NCBI GenBank assembly: GCA_024637035.1
Contig: JAGXFW010000015.1
Coordinates: forward strand, 62,001 to 126,000
Reading direction: 5' to 3'
Source of the DNA: Actinomycetes bacterium
GTDB taxonomy: Bacteria; Actinomycetota; Thermoleophilia; RBG-16-64-13
DNA length: 64,000 bases
Part shown: positions 1 to 7,547 of the stretch, in pieces
How the letters are laid out: each line of letters starts with the position of its first letter
Numbering within the stretch: position 1 is the first letter of the stretch
Notes under the pieces: generated by a model
Database searches by the model: none
The model's input: only the letters and a program-made list of their open reading frames with translations
Told to the model about the DNA's origin: nothing
Made by a program: the position numbers and the translations under genes

Positions 1-2
1 CA

Positions 3-131
3 TGCCGCACCAAGGCGATCGTGAAGATGGGCCCGGACGAGCAGGCGATCGTCAAGCCCTCGGACTGCATGGGTTGCGGCGATTGCGTGGAGGAGTGCCC
101 GTACGGAGCCGTTTCCATGAAGGAGTCCTGA
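3..131 (+). CDS. 4Fe-4S ferredoxin-type protein, C-terminal end only
   Basis: The reading frame is open from the window edge to a TGA at 129-131, giving 42 residues of the C-terminus. It holds the cluster motif CMGCGDCVEECP, the CxxCxxCxxxC pattern of a bacterial-type [4Fe-4S] cluster. An earlier Cys (CRTKAIV) near the edge could be the last ligand of a preceding cluster, so the protein may carry two clusters. It ends 44 bases before the rhodanese genes and could be cotranscribed with them. What the rest of the protein is cannot be told from this window. Confidence 0.75.
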   Translation, partial: CRTKAIVKMGPDEQAIVKPSDCMGCGDCVEECPYGAVSMKES

Positions 132-175
132 CCGATATCGGCTGCAGGACACACAGCGAACCAGGAGTCAGATAG

Positions 176-511
176 ATGTTCAAGTTGTTCAGCCGTGAGC
201 CGCAGGGGTACACCGACCTATCCCCGGCCGATGTGAACGCGCGCATAGCAGCCGGCGGTGGCGTACAGCTCATCGACGTGCGCTCTCCGGGCGAGTTCTC
301 GCAGGGCCACATCCCCAAAGCGAAGTTGATACCGCTGAACGACCTTTCTCGCAGGCACCAAGAGCTGAAGAAGAGCGGGGACATAATCCTCTACTGCCTG
401 AGCGCCGCTCGAAGCAAGCGCGGAGCGCGACTCCTCGTAGAACTCGGATACGAGAACGTGTACAACATGGAGGGCGGTATCAGCCGCTGGCCCTTCGACG
501 TGAAGCGATGA
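176..511 (+). CDS. Rhodanese-like sulfurtransferase, cytoplasmic, single domain
   Basis: 111 aa. One complete rhodanese domain: the DVRSPGEFSQGHIPKA block at residues 34-49 and the active-site loop CLSAARS with the catalytic Cys at 74. There is no signal peptide or membrane segment, so it should act in the cytoplasm. Rhodaneses carry sulfane sulfur on the active-site Cys as a persulfide; the physiological donor and acceptor are unknown here. The start ATG follows an AGGAG site. The stop overlaps the next rhodanese start (ATGA), so the two are translationally coupled. The pair looks like a duplication in which the second copy was sent outside the membrane. Confidence 0.9.
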   Translation: MFKLFSREPQGYTDLSPADVNARIAAGGGVQLIDVRSPGEFSQGHIPKAKLIPLNDLSRRHQELKKSGDIILYCLSAARSKRGARLLVELGYENVYNMEGGISRWPFDVKR

Positions 512-906
512 CCTCTCGCGCGGCGGCACGCCGCGCCCTCGCCGCCCTTGCCGCAGTTGTCATCGTGGGAGCGGTTGCACTGCTCGCTTCTTGCGCCGGC
601 ACCTACACCACGATCAGCGCCGACACGGTGCGCGAACGGCTCGACTCCGGAGAGCGGGTGTTCCTGCTCGACGTTCGCACGCAGGGCGAGTTCGACTCGG
701 GCCATATCCCAGGGGCGGTCCTGATACCGGTGCAGCAGCTGAAGTCACGCATGGCGGAAGTGCCCAACGACCGCCCGATCATCGTCTACTGCCTCACCGC
801 GAGTAGGAGCGCCGAAGCAGCCGCGATGCTCAGCGCCGAGGGCTACAAGGACGTCTTCGACATGGCTCAAGGCATCCAAGCGTGGCGGGGAGCCGTCGAG
901 CGCTAG
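508..906 (+). CDS. Rhodanese-like lipoprotein
   Basis: 132 aa. An Arg-rich N-terminus, a hydrophobic stretch (about residues 9-27) and the lipobox LASC with Cys29 predict a lipoprotein anchored on the outer face of the membrane. The rest is a rhodanese domain with the DVRTQGEFDSGHIPGA block and active-site loop CLTASRS (Cys95). It overlaps the cytoplasmic rhodanese by 4 bases. An extracytoplasmic partner suggests handling of sulfane sulfur, thiosulfate or polysulfide on both sides of the membrane (inference). Its TAG stop (904-906) lies inside the left arm of the fold-back repeat that follows. Confidence 0.88.
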   Translation: MTSRAAARRALAALAAVVIVGAVALLASCAGTYTTISADTVRERLDSGERVFLLDVRTQGEFDSGHIPGAVLIPVQQLKSRMAEVPNDRPIIVYCLTASRSAEAAAMLSAEGYKDVFDMAQGIQAWRGAVER

Positions 907-1073
907 CAGGCTGTTGAAGAATGGACGCTTCGCTGTCAGGGCGCGATGGGCACGCGTGAGGCAAGGACGAGAGGGAGCGCTCGTAGCAGCGCTACGGGCG
1001 CAACCGAGGACGCCGTATCGCGCCGTCCAGTGCGTTCTGGCGGCCAAGGCTTCGATCTTCAACAGCCTGCTAG
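903..1073. repeat. Fold-back dispersed repeat, copy 1
   Basis: A 171-bp element with perfect 18-bp terminal inverted repeats: CTAGCAGGCTGTTGAAGA at 903-920 and its reverse complement at 1056-1073. Inside lie nested complementary blocks (GCTGTCAG/CTGGCGGC, the first with two T for C changes that keep G-U pairs; GGCGCGAT/ATCGCGCC) and a central GTAGC/GCTAC hairpin. Close copies lie at 14548-14710 and 44621-44790 in the same orientation, and half a copy at 14479-14547. It fills the gap between two convergent genes and contains the TAG stop of the rhodanese lipoprotein. No reading frame in it looks coding. It may act as a two-way terminator or a small non-autonomous mobile element. Confidence 0.85.
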
Positions 1074-1128
1074 GGCCGCAGCCCGCAGGAAGCGCAGCGC
1101 TCGGCGCGTAGACCGCTGGGAAGCCGCG

Positions 1129-2757
1129 TCAGACCTTGGCCGCGTCGGTGACCAGGCGGAGCAGGCGCTCCTGCGTGAGGGGCCCCTCGGCGGAATCGTC
1201 CACCACCGGCACACCGTTCAAGACGAGTCGCGGCACGCTGAGCACGTTGTGGAGCCGCGCGACCTCTGGGAAGTCGACCACGTTCACCATGTCGGCGGTC
1301 ACAGAGGGTCCGGCCATGGCAAACAGATGGGCGAGCCGAACCAGTTCAGGGCACCGAGGACACGTGGGGGTAGTCAGCACTTCGATGTGCACCGGCGTCG
1401 TCAGCGCCGAGAGAGCCTCGACCGTGCTCGGATCCAGACGCACGACGCCCGTAGAGAGCGCCAGCACGGCGTCGAGGAACGTGCCGAACTCGTAGCCGGA
1501 AGGTGTCCCGAAGAAGCGCACGCGGGCGACCGATCCATCCGCAGCCTTCAAGAGGGTGGCCGGGATCCGTGTGACCCCCATGCTCTCGGCCTCGGCCGAT
1601 CGGGTGCGGTAGTCATGCACGACGAGCGTCAGCTTGTCCGAAAGCGCGGCGAACTCCTGCACCAACCTGAGTGCGTCGTGACACGCGTCGCACGCGGGGA
1701 TCGGCACGCCGTCGACCGAGGGGGTCTGACCGAAGTGCACGATACTGACCGGGCTCACCAGCTTCTCCCCGAGGATGCGCGCCAGGTTCTCGCGGTCGGC
1801 CGCAGCTAGAGCCGGCGGCTCCTCTGCGACAGGCGGCTCCGCCGGGACAGCCAGCTCCTCCGAGGCCGGCGGACGCGCGCTCTCGCGCAGGTACCGCAAA
1901 GCATGCAACGCCGCCACCTGACCTTCGCCCACAGCCTTTGCGATCTGATACGGCTCTCCGGTCGCGTCCCCCGCTGCGAACACCCCGGGCACCGCGGTCG
2001 CCATCTGCCGGTCGACCGTCACGTGCCCCCCATCGACCACGATGCCCTCGACCAGATCACCGGGGGCGACGCTCGGCTTGTGCACGAACACGCCGTCGAC
2101 CAGCAGCGGGCCGCTCTTCAGCTGCACGGCGACCTTCCCATCCGTAGAGTACAGACGATCCGGGCGCTCTCGCGGCAGCACTTTCACGCTCTCCGGAAGG
2201 CTGGGCTCCCCGGCGTAGAGCGGCAGGTAGGTCACGGTGACGCCGAGCTCCTCGGCGAGCACCGAGGCCTCCTCCTCCCCGTCGGCAGTGTAGGCGATGT
2301 AGACCACCTCCCGCCCACCGAAGAGACGCCCGTCACAGTTGGCGCAGTAGCTCACCCCCCGCCCCACCAAGGCGTCCTCACCCTCGAGGTCGGTCAACCG
2401 GTGCACCCCGGTAGCGAGGACGACCGCCTTCGCGCGATACATCTCTCTGTCGGTGAACACGAGGAACTCATCGTCTTCGGCCATGATCTTCGAGGCCTTC
2501 TCACGCACGAGAGGCACCTCGAAGCGCTCGAGGTGTTCGAGGAACGCCTCGCCGAGTTGCTCTCCAGTGGCAAAGGTGAATCCCGGGTAGTTGGGCACGG
2601 CTGGAGCTTTGCCCGCCTTCGAGAATGGGGATTGCGAGTCGAGCACCAACACCGAGCGCTTGCGATTGGCGATGTTGATCGCGGCGGAGATGCCGGCCGG
2701 GCCGGCACCGATGACGACCACGTCGTAGTGAACGGATATCTGCGGGTCTGCGGGCAC
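1129..2757 (-). CDS. Thioredoxin-reductase-like flavoprotein with C-terminal double thioredoxin fold
   Basis: 542 aa. The N-terminal part (about 1-305) is a pyridine nucleotide-disulfide oxidoreductase: FAD site GAGPAG, redox pair CANC (Cys138/141), second FAD motif GVFAAGDAT. After an Ala/Pro/Glu-rich linker (about 305-322) come two thioredoxin-like folds, with pairs CDAC (356/359) and CPRC (466/469) and cis-Pro segments (RIPATLL, VPRLVL). AhpF has the same modules in reverse order, with the thioredoxin folds at the N-terminus. It probably passes NAD(P)H electrons through three dithiols to a protein or peroxide substrate. The start is GTG with GGAGG five bases upstream; a TTG four codons earlier is less likely. 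Confidence 0.85.
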   Translation of the reverse strand: MPADPQISVHYDVVVIGAGPAGISAAINIANRKRSVLVLDSQSPFSKAGKAPAVPNYPGFTFATGEQLGEAFLEHLERFEVPLVREKASKIMAEDDEFLVFTDREMYRAKAVVLATGVHRLTDLEGEDALVGRGVSYCANCDGRLFGGREVVYIAYTADGEEEASVLAEELGVTVTYLPLYAGEPSLPESVKVLPRERPDRLYSTDGKVAVQLKSGPLLVDGVFVHKPSVAPGDLVEGIVVDGGHVTVDRQMATAVPGVFAAGDATGEPYQIAKAVGEGQVAALHALRYLRESARPPASEELAVPAEPPVAEEPPALAAADRENLARILGEKLVSPVSIVHFGQTPSVDGVPIPACDACHDALRLVQEFAALSDKLTLVVHDYRTRSAEAESMGVTRIPATLLKAADGSVARVRFFGTPSGYEFGTFLDAVLALSTGVVRLDPSTVEALSALTTPVHIEVLTTPTCPRCPELVRLAHLFAMAGPSVTADMVNVVDFPEVARLHNVLSVPRLVLNGVPVVDDSAEGPLTQERLLRLVTDAAKV

Positions 2758-2855
2758 GGGTTCCTCCAAGAGGGGCGTTGCTTGAGGATACCCATGGCGG
2801 GGTGTTCCGGAAACGACCTCGCCACGCGCACGGACCCACTCCGGACCCCGAATGG

Positions 2856-2936
2856 CGAGACGCCGCCTGGGGGGAGGCAGCGTCTCGAGGTGCTAGCACA
2901 CCCATCGGCGCCGACGGCGCCGATGGGTGTGCTAGC
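2856..2936. terminator. Two strong hairpins after the hydrogenase operon
   Basis: The hairpin at 2892-2936 has a perfect 21-bp stem (2892-2912 pairs with 2916-2936) with a GAC loop. A second hairpin at 2856-2887 has an 8-bp outer stem (CGAGACGC/GCGTCTCG) and a GCC/GGC inner stem. They lie between the stop of the cytochrome b gene and the start of the flavoprotein gene, both on the minus strand. Neither has a clear T-tract, so termination may be factor-assisted, or the hairpin may protect the 3' end of the hydrogenase transcript. Confidence 0.6.
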
Positions 2937-2951
2937 GACTATGCGGAATGG

Positions 2952-3548
2952 TCACCCGCCCGCACGCTTCCAATAGTGGCCCGTGACCATCGCCCTTGTG
3001 TACTTGAGGGGTTGGGTCAGGATCAGGTAGACGTGCAAGATGCTGAACGAGATGAACACCCACGACAGGACGTAGTGCACCTGTCGCAGGGTCATGATGC
3101 CCCCTGCGGTGTTCACGACCACCGCGAGTTGCACGGGCCAGTAGAGCGCGAAGCCCACCACCGCCATGATCGCGGAGATACCGAACAGCACGAAATACGT
3201 GATGATCTGCAGCGGGTTGTACTTGCCGAACTCCGGCTTCGTGTCGGCCAGGAACAGGTAGTACTTGAGGGTCGCTCCGGTGCCCGCCATATTGCGGGGC
3301 GTGGGCCCGGCCGAGTTCCACTTGCCCGTCGCGAAGAACTGGTACACGTGGAACACGCCGACGAAGAAGAACACGTACATGTCGACGAAATGTACGAAGC
3401 GGGCCGTGCTCATGCTGCCGAACAGGTTGAACCCAGGGAAGTGGATCTGCAGGCCCGACAGCACGAGCAGGATCATGTTCACCAAGTGCACCCAGTGCAT
3501 GAACCGCTCGATGATGTCGTGCTTCCGTATGAGCTGCAGCTTCGCCAT
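2952..3548 (-). CDS. hyaC: [NiFe] hydrogenase cytochrome b subunit
   Basis: 198 aa. Di-haem cytochrome b of the HyaC/HydC type, with about four membrane helices. His residues suited to haem ligation occur in the first helix region (ERFMHWVHLVN), in FVHFVDMYVFFFVGVFHVYQ and near the C-terminus (VHYVLSWVFISFSILHVYL). It receives electrons from the distal Fe-S cluster of the small subunit and passes them to the quinone pool. The start ATG at 3548 (MAKLQLIRKHD) is 10 bases after the true end of the large subunit. A longer reading that begins at 3602 runs through the large-subunit tail in another frame and is rejected. Confidence 0.9.
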   Translation of the reverse strand: MAKLQLIRKHDIIERFMHWVHLVNMILLVLSGLQIHFPGFNLFGSMSTARFVHFVDMYVFFFVGVFHVYQFFATGKWNSAGPTPRNMAGTGATLKYYLFLADTKPEFGKYNPLQIITYFVLFGISAIMAVVGFALYWPVQLAVVVNTAGGIMTLRQVHYVLSWVFISFSILHVYLILTQPLKYTRAMVTGHYWKRAGG

Positions 3549-3558
3549 GATCACCGGC

Positions 3559-5196
3559 CTACTTGACGCGGAACTTGAGGATCTTGTTGCTCTTCGGTTC
3601 AATCACGTGAACCGAGCAAGCCATTCAGGGGTCGAAGGAGTGTAAGGTCCGCAGTACCTCCAGGGGCCGCTCCGGATCGGCGACCGGGGTGCCCACCAGT
3701 GCCTGCTCCACCGGGCCCCGCACGCGACCGTCACCGGCCCGCGGCGCGAAGTTCCAGCCCGAAGGCGTGATGATCTGGTAGTGCTTCACCAAGCCGTCCT
3801 CGAGCGTGGCCCAATGCGCCAGCGAACCGCGCGGCGCGTCCCAGCCGCTGAAACCCTGACCCGTGGGCTTGTCCGGCACAGGCGTGTAGAAGTTCATGTC
3901 GCCCGCCGCCATGTTCGCACGGAGTTGCGCGATGTAATCGAGGGTCTTGTCGCCCACGATCTTCACCTTGAGTACCCGAGCCGCGATACGGCCGAGGTTC
4001 GAGAGGAGCACCGCCGGGTTGCCCGCTTGGCCGACGGCGGTCAGGGTGTCGTTGATGAGCTTCTTGGCCGGATGGTCCGCCGGTCCGCCGAGATAGGCCA
4101 TGAGCATCTGGGCGAGCGGGCCCACTTCCACGGGGCCGCCCTTCAGGTGCGCGCTCTTCTCCCAAGCGTAGCGACCTTCACGGTCGATCTCTCCGATGCC
4201 TTCCTTCCCGGTGAAGTCCGGGCCGGTGATGCCCTCCCACGGATGCAGAGCACCTTCGTACTGCGTGTTCCAGGAACTCGTGACCCATTCGCGGACGTCG
4301 GCCTCGTGGTCCACCTGCTGCACGTTGAGATTACCGTCGAAGGCGCCGAAGATGCCGCCCCGCGGGAAGAGACGCTTGTACGGGTCCCCACCCTCGAGGT
4401 CTTCGTCGAGGACGCCCCAACTGAAGTAGTTGCCGTGGCCCTGACCGATGCCGGCCTGGTCGAGATAGAAGGGAGCGATCGCCAGAAGATCGGGCACCAG
4501 AGTGGCGTCGATGAAGCCCTTGACTTCACGCACTTTGGCTTCGAATTGATCGATCTGATCCTGGTGTGGCACCGACGAGAACCCGCCCGGTGGGGTCGAC
4601 ATCTGGTACGGGAACTTCCCGCCGAAGAGAGCCGACGCTTCCGAGGCGACTGCCTGCACCTTGATCGATTCGAGGTAGTGCGCGGCGAGTTGCAGATTGA
4701 GCTCGGGATCGAGGGCGTAGGCCGGGTGGTCCCAGTAGCCGCTCTCGAGGAAGCCGAGCTGCCCGGAGTCCACGAAGGCCTTGAGCCGCGTCTGCACGGC
4801 CTGCATCTGAGGCGACGAGGCCTTGGCCGAGAGCGCGCTCACCACGTTCACGTAGTCGAGCCCGTTCAGGATGTAGAACCACAGCACGTGGTCGTGCAGG
4901 AGCTGAGCGCACTCCAGGAGGTTGCGCATAAGACGTCCGTTCGGCGGCGGAGAGATCCCCGCCGCGTCCTCGAGCGCCATGGCGGAATTGTGACCGTGCG
5001 GAGTGGGACAGACCCCGCACACCCTGTGCGTGTAGTGCCACGCGTCCATCCAGGGCCGGTTCTCGACGATCATCTCGAGTCCACGGAACATGGTGCTCGT
5101 GGCCCAGGCATCGACGACCTTGCCGTTCTCCACCTCCACCTCGACGCGCAGGTGACCCTCTATGCGTGTGACCGGATCGATGACGACCTTGGCCAT
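3559..5196 (-). CDS. hyaB: [NiFeSe] hydrogenase large subunit, selenocysteine-containing (UGA at 3625-3627)
   Basis: 545 aa if UGA is read as Sec. The N-terminal nickel motif is RVCGVCPTPH (Cys60, Cys63). A conventional reading ends at ...LHSFDP, just before the obligatory C-terminal DPCxxCxxH motif. Reading through the UGA gives DP-U-MAC-SVH followed by 15 more residues to a TAG, so Sec524 takes the place of the first Cys of the pair, exactly where [NiFeSe] hydrogenases carry it. His530 is where the maturation protease would cut. A hairpin follows the UGA (separate entry). The small subunit ends directly upstream and the cytochrome b starts 10 bases downstream. No maturation protease or selABCD genes are in the window. 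Confidence 0.92.
3595..3622 (-). promoter_or_regulatory. SECIS-like hairpin of the hydrogenase
   Basis: On the coding strand, 7 perfect pairs CGGTTCA/TGAACCG (3608-3614 with 3595-3601) close the 6-base loop CGTGAT. The loop starts 17 bases after the UGA, within the range usual for bacterial SECIS elements read by SelB. Weak lower pairing (GCT/AGC) is possible. The hairpin codes for protein at the same time. Confidence 0.65.
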
Positions 5197-6303
5197 CTAC
5201 TCCTCCTTCTCTTCCGCGACCGTGCCGTCGGAGTTCTTGCCGAGACGGCCTTTCATCGCGCTGACCGCGAGGTGGGCGGCGATGGCGCCGCCGGTCGCCG
5301 CGGCCAGCCCGATGCCCACGCTATCCGCACCAACACGGATCCCGCCGAAGCCCGGCACGGCGATGCCAGGCATGGGGTGGTAGAAGTCCGTCAGTTCGTC
5401 CCAGAAATCCTTCTCACTGCAGCCGATGCACTGGCCGGTGCCGATGCACCAGTTGGCCCTGTTGTTCCAGAGAACAGTTGCGCAATCGGAGTACGTGTGC
5501 GGTCCGCGACACCCCATCTTGTATAGGCAGTAGCGCTCGTTCTCCTCGGGGCTGCCCAGGACCTCGACGAACCGCCCTTCGTCGAAATGGGCGCGGCGCG
5601 GGCACTCGTCGTGCACCCTGCGGCCGAAGAACATCTTGGGCCGGCGGAACTCGTCGACCTCGGGGAGCTTGCCGTAGGAGAGGAAGTAGCTGATGGTGCT
5701 GGTGACGTGGATGGGGTTGACCGGGCATGTAGGCAACTGAACCAGCTTGCCGGTGTCGATGCCCTCTTGCTCCATGAACGCCAGCATCCCCATGGCCCCG
5801 GTGGGATTGGGATGGGCGGCCTGCACGTTGCCGAAGGATGCGCAGTTGCCTACGGCGATCACGAGAGCAGCGTCGGTGAGTGCCTCACGTGCGATATCGA
5901 CCGAAGTACGACCGGCGATGGTCATGGCGCTCGGGATCTTGGTGGCCACCGAACCCTCGACCACTAGGACGTAGGCGCCTTTGTTGTCGGCCATCGACTG
6001 CTTGAGCTTCGCCTCCGCCTGATGCCCGGCTCCGGCCATGAGGGCCTCGTTGTACTCGAGGCTGATCATGTCAAGCACGATGTTCAAGAAGTCGGGGTAG
6101 CGGCTCTTCGAGAGGGACTCAGTGCAGCCCAGGCACTCCTGGAAATCAAGCCATATGACGGGCGGCCTCTTCGCCGCCTCCTCTAGGGCCTTGGCGATGC
6201 CGGGAACGGCCGCCTGGCCCAGGCCCATGGCCGCCGCCAAGCCGCCGCAGACTTTGAGGAAATCGCGCCGGGTGAGGCCGCGCGCAGCGAGGATGTCGAT
6301 CAC
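5197..6303 (-). CDS. hyaA: [NiFe] hydrogenase small subunit, Tat-exported, membrane-anchored
   Basis: 368 aa. The Tat signal TRRDFLK (residues 11-17) is followed by a short hydrophobic stretch. Proximal cluster ligands begin with ECLGC (Cys57/60); further ligands are in GNCASFGN, LPTCPVNP, HDECPRRAHF and the C-terminal CLYKMGCRGPH, CIGTGQCIGC blocks. A hydrophobic segment near residues 325-350 is the usual anchor. It carries electrons from the active site to cytochrome b. The start GTG overlaps the stop of a 34-codon frame upstream (GTGA). The stop is directly followed by the large-subunit ATG, whose AAGGAGGAG site lies inside this gene. The Tat signal implies that the enzyme faces outside and oxidises H2. 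Confidence 0.93.
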   Translation of the reverse strand: MIDILAARGLTRRDFLKVCGGLAAAMGLGQAAVPGIAKALEEAAKRPPVIWLDFQECLGCTESLSKSRYPDFLNIVLDMISLEYNEALMAGAGHQAEAKLKQSMADNKGAYVLVVEGSVATKIPSAMTIAGRTSVDIAREALTDAALVIAVGNCASFGNVQAAHPNPTGAMGMLAFMEQEGIDTGKLVQLPTCPVNPIHVTSTISYFLSYGKLPEVDEFRRPKMFFGRRVHDECPRRAHFDEGRFVEVLGSPEENERYCLYKMGCRGPHTYSDCATVLWNNRANWCIGTGQCIGCSEKDFWDELTDFYHPMPGIAVPGFGGIRVGADSVGIGLAAATGGAIAAHLAVSAMKGRLGKNSDGTVAEEKEE

Positions 6304-6404
6304 GACGCTCCCCCTTTGAACACTGCCCGTACGATGGCGGCCACTGTGGACCTGGCGGCGCTGCCGTACAGTGTCTTGAAGAACTCGAGACGGGTGATTC
6401 CCAA
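6300..6404 (-). CDS. Small ORF (34 aa) coupled to the hydrogenase small subunit
   Basis: A TTG start preceded by the strong site GGGGGAGGT opens 34 codons that end in a TGA overlapping the GTG start of the small subunit by 4 bases. The product begins MGITRLEFFKTLYGS and has an amphipathic to hydrophobic middle and a basic tail. The opening resembles the TRRDFLK Tat motif but has only one Arg. Site, length and overlap favour real translation, perhaps to couple ribosomes to the hydrogenase gene. No family recognised; it could be a leader peptide or an unrecognised accessory subunit. Confidence 0.5.
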   Translation of the reverse strand: MGITRLEFFKTLYGSAARSTVAAIVRAVFKGGAS

Positions 6405-6676
6405 GGTGCGACCTCCCCCTTCGCCCTACGTCGAAACGAACAATGCGCGGGAGACCGCACCAGCAGCAACTGAGGAGATAGGCAGGCCGCGCCCCCCGCG
6501 CCTAGCCAGGAAGATTGTATGGACCCTGGGCCTCGCGCGGTAGGTCTACTCGACGAACGCGAGGCGCAGACCGGATGAACGGTCTCTGTGGCCGCCGAAC
6601 GGTAGTGGAGAATCGCGGGGACCCCGCGTCCCGCGACCGCACAGGGGTCCGAGGGCGGGGCGCGATCCGTCGACGC
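6405..6676. other. Intergenic region upstream of the hydrogenase operon
   Basis: 272 bases with no convincing gene. It should hold the hydrogenase promoter and the end of the CcmH-like transcript. A compact hairpin CGCGGGG-A-CCCCGCG (about 6614-6628) could terminate the latter. No promoter can be assigned with confidence. Confidence 0.35.
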
Positions 6677-7237
6677 TCAGAGATCGAAGTGAGAGAGTTC
6701 CTCGTCGAGGCGAGAACGTAGGGGGTCCTGGTCCGAGGATGTGCCGCGGCCGCGCACCACAACGGTCGCGGGGATGGCCTCGGCACGACCGCCGCGCCAT
6801 CTGAGCGCGAGCACTACGATGCCCGCGACCCCGAGCACGATAACGAAGGCAGGTAGAACATAGGCGAGCAGGTTGAAGCCGGTCGCCCGGGGAGCGGCGA
6901 GGATCTCCTCACCGTACTGCGCGACGAAGGTGTCGAGCACCTCGCTTTCGCCCATGCCTTGAGCCACAAGGAGGCGCACCTGCGCCTTGAGCTGTTCGGC
7001 CGTCTCACTGTCGTGCACTGCGATAGTCTGGGTCCAGCAGCACGGAGAGATGAGCTTTCCATCGAGGTCGGAGGCCAGCGACAGCTGCTGCTGAGTCAGT
7101 TCGGCCGCGGATGCGGTTGCGGGGGCGCCAAGAGAGAACACGAGCAACGACGCGATGGCCACAAGCGTGGCCCACACCCGCGCATTCCTGGAGCCTGCCG
7201 CTGCATCATCCGCGCTTCGATCCGACTTGTCTCTCAT
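6677..7237 (-). CDS. CcmH/NrfF-like cytochrome c maturation protein, variant Cys-Cys motif
   Basis: 186 aa. A signal-anchor at about residues 20-46 precedes a CcmH-like domain with SPCCWTQT and the helical block ending VAQYGEEILAAP. A second membrane helix follows (LLAYVLPAFVIVLGVAGIVV), then a basic tail. Classical CcmH proteins have LRCxxCQ and handle the haem-binding cysteines of apocytochrome c; here the two Cys are adjacent. The start at 7237 has GGAGGT upstream; longer readings lack a site. It follows the trxA/selenoprotein/zinc-ribbon genes with a 90-base gap. The octahaem cytochrome at 17-18.8 kb is a possible client. No other ccm gene is in the window. Confidence 0.75.
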   Translation of the reverse strand: MRDKSDRSADDAAAGSRNARVWATLVAIASLLVFSLGAPATASAAELTQQQLSLASDLDGKLISPCCWTQTIAVHDSETAEQLKAQVRLLVAQGMGESEVLDTFVAQYGEEILAAPRATGFNLLAYVLPAFVIVLGVAGIVVLALRWRGGRAEAIPATVVVRGRGTSSDQDPLRSRLDEELSHFDL

Positions 7238-7326
7238 CTTCGCTACCTCCGCAACATCCGCCGTGGCCCGCGCGGGCCGAGAAGAATATGTCCGGGGGCC
7301 CCACGGGCCCCCATCGTTCAGTGCGC

Positions 7327-7545
7327 TCAGCCAAAGCCGCCGTGCGAACAGCCTGATGGCGGGGCGGAGGCGCACGCCACCGCGTCACGCGCTCCCATCG
7401 AGCCCATCATGAACCCGGTGAAGAGCTGCTCCACATCGGAACTGCCGCAGTCGGGGCACACGCGCTGCTGGTCTTTCAGGAAGCCCTGCACGAACACTTC
7501 GAACTGCCGCCCGCAGCCAGAGCACTTGAGATCATACGAAGCCAT
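7327..7545 (-). CDS. FmdB-type zinc-ribbon protein
   Basis: 72 aa. The N-terminus MASYDLKCSGCGRQFEV with the later CPDCGSS forms the paired CxxC zinc ribbon of the FmdB/CxxC_CxxC_SSSS family of putative regulatory proteins. The tail is Gly/Ser/Ala-rich with two more Cys and the ending SGCSHGGFG. It starts 2 bases after the stop of the selenoprotein gene, so the two are surely cotranscribed. Function is unknown; the redox neighbourhood suggests a zinc or redox switch (inference). Confidence 0.82.
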   Translation of the reverse strand: MASYDLKCSGCGRQFEVFVQGFLKDQQRVCPDCGSSDVEQLFTGFMMGSMGARDAVACASAPPSGCSHGGFG

Positions 7546-7547
7546 GT

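Noticed and set aside
903-1073. Small protein genes inside the fold-back repeats
   Set aside because: Frames in the three copies are not conserved as protein; base pairing is conserved instead.
3549-3602. Longer start of the cytochrome b gene
   Set aside because: Those codons overlap the Sec-encoded tail of the large subunit in another frame; the ATG at 3548 fits the family start.
3781-5526. 581-codon plus-strand frame opposite the hydrogenase
   Set aside because: Antisense to two well-defined subunits; low-complexity His/Arg/Val composition.
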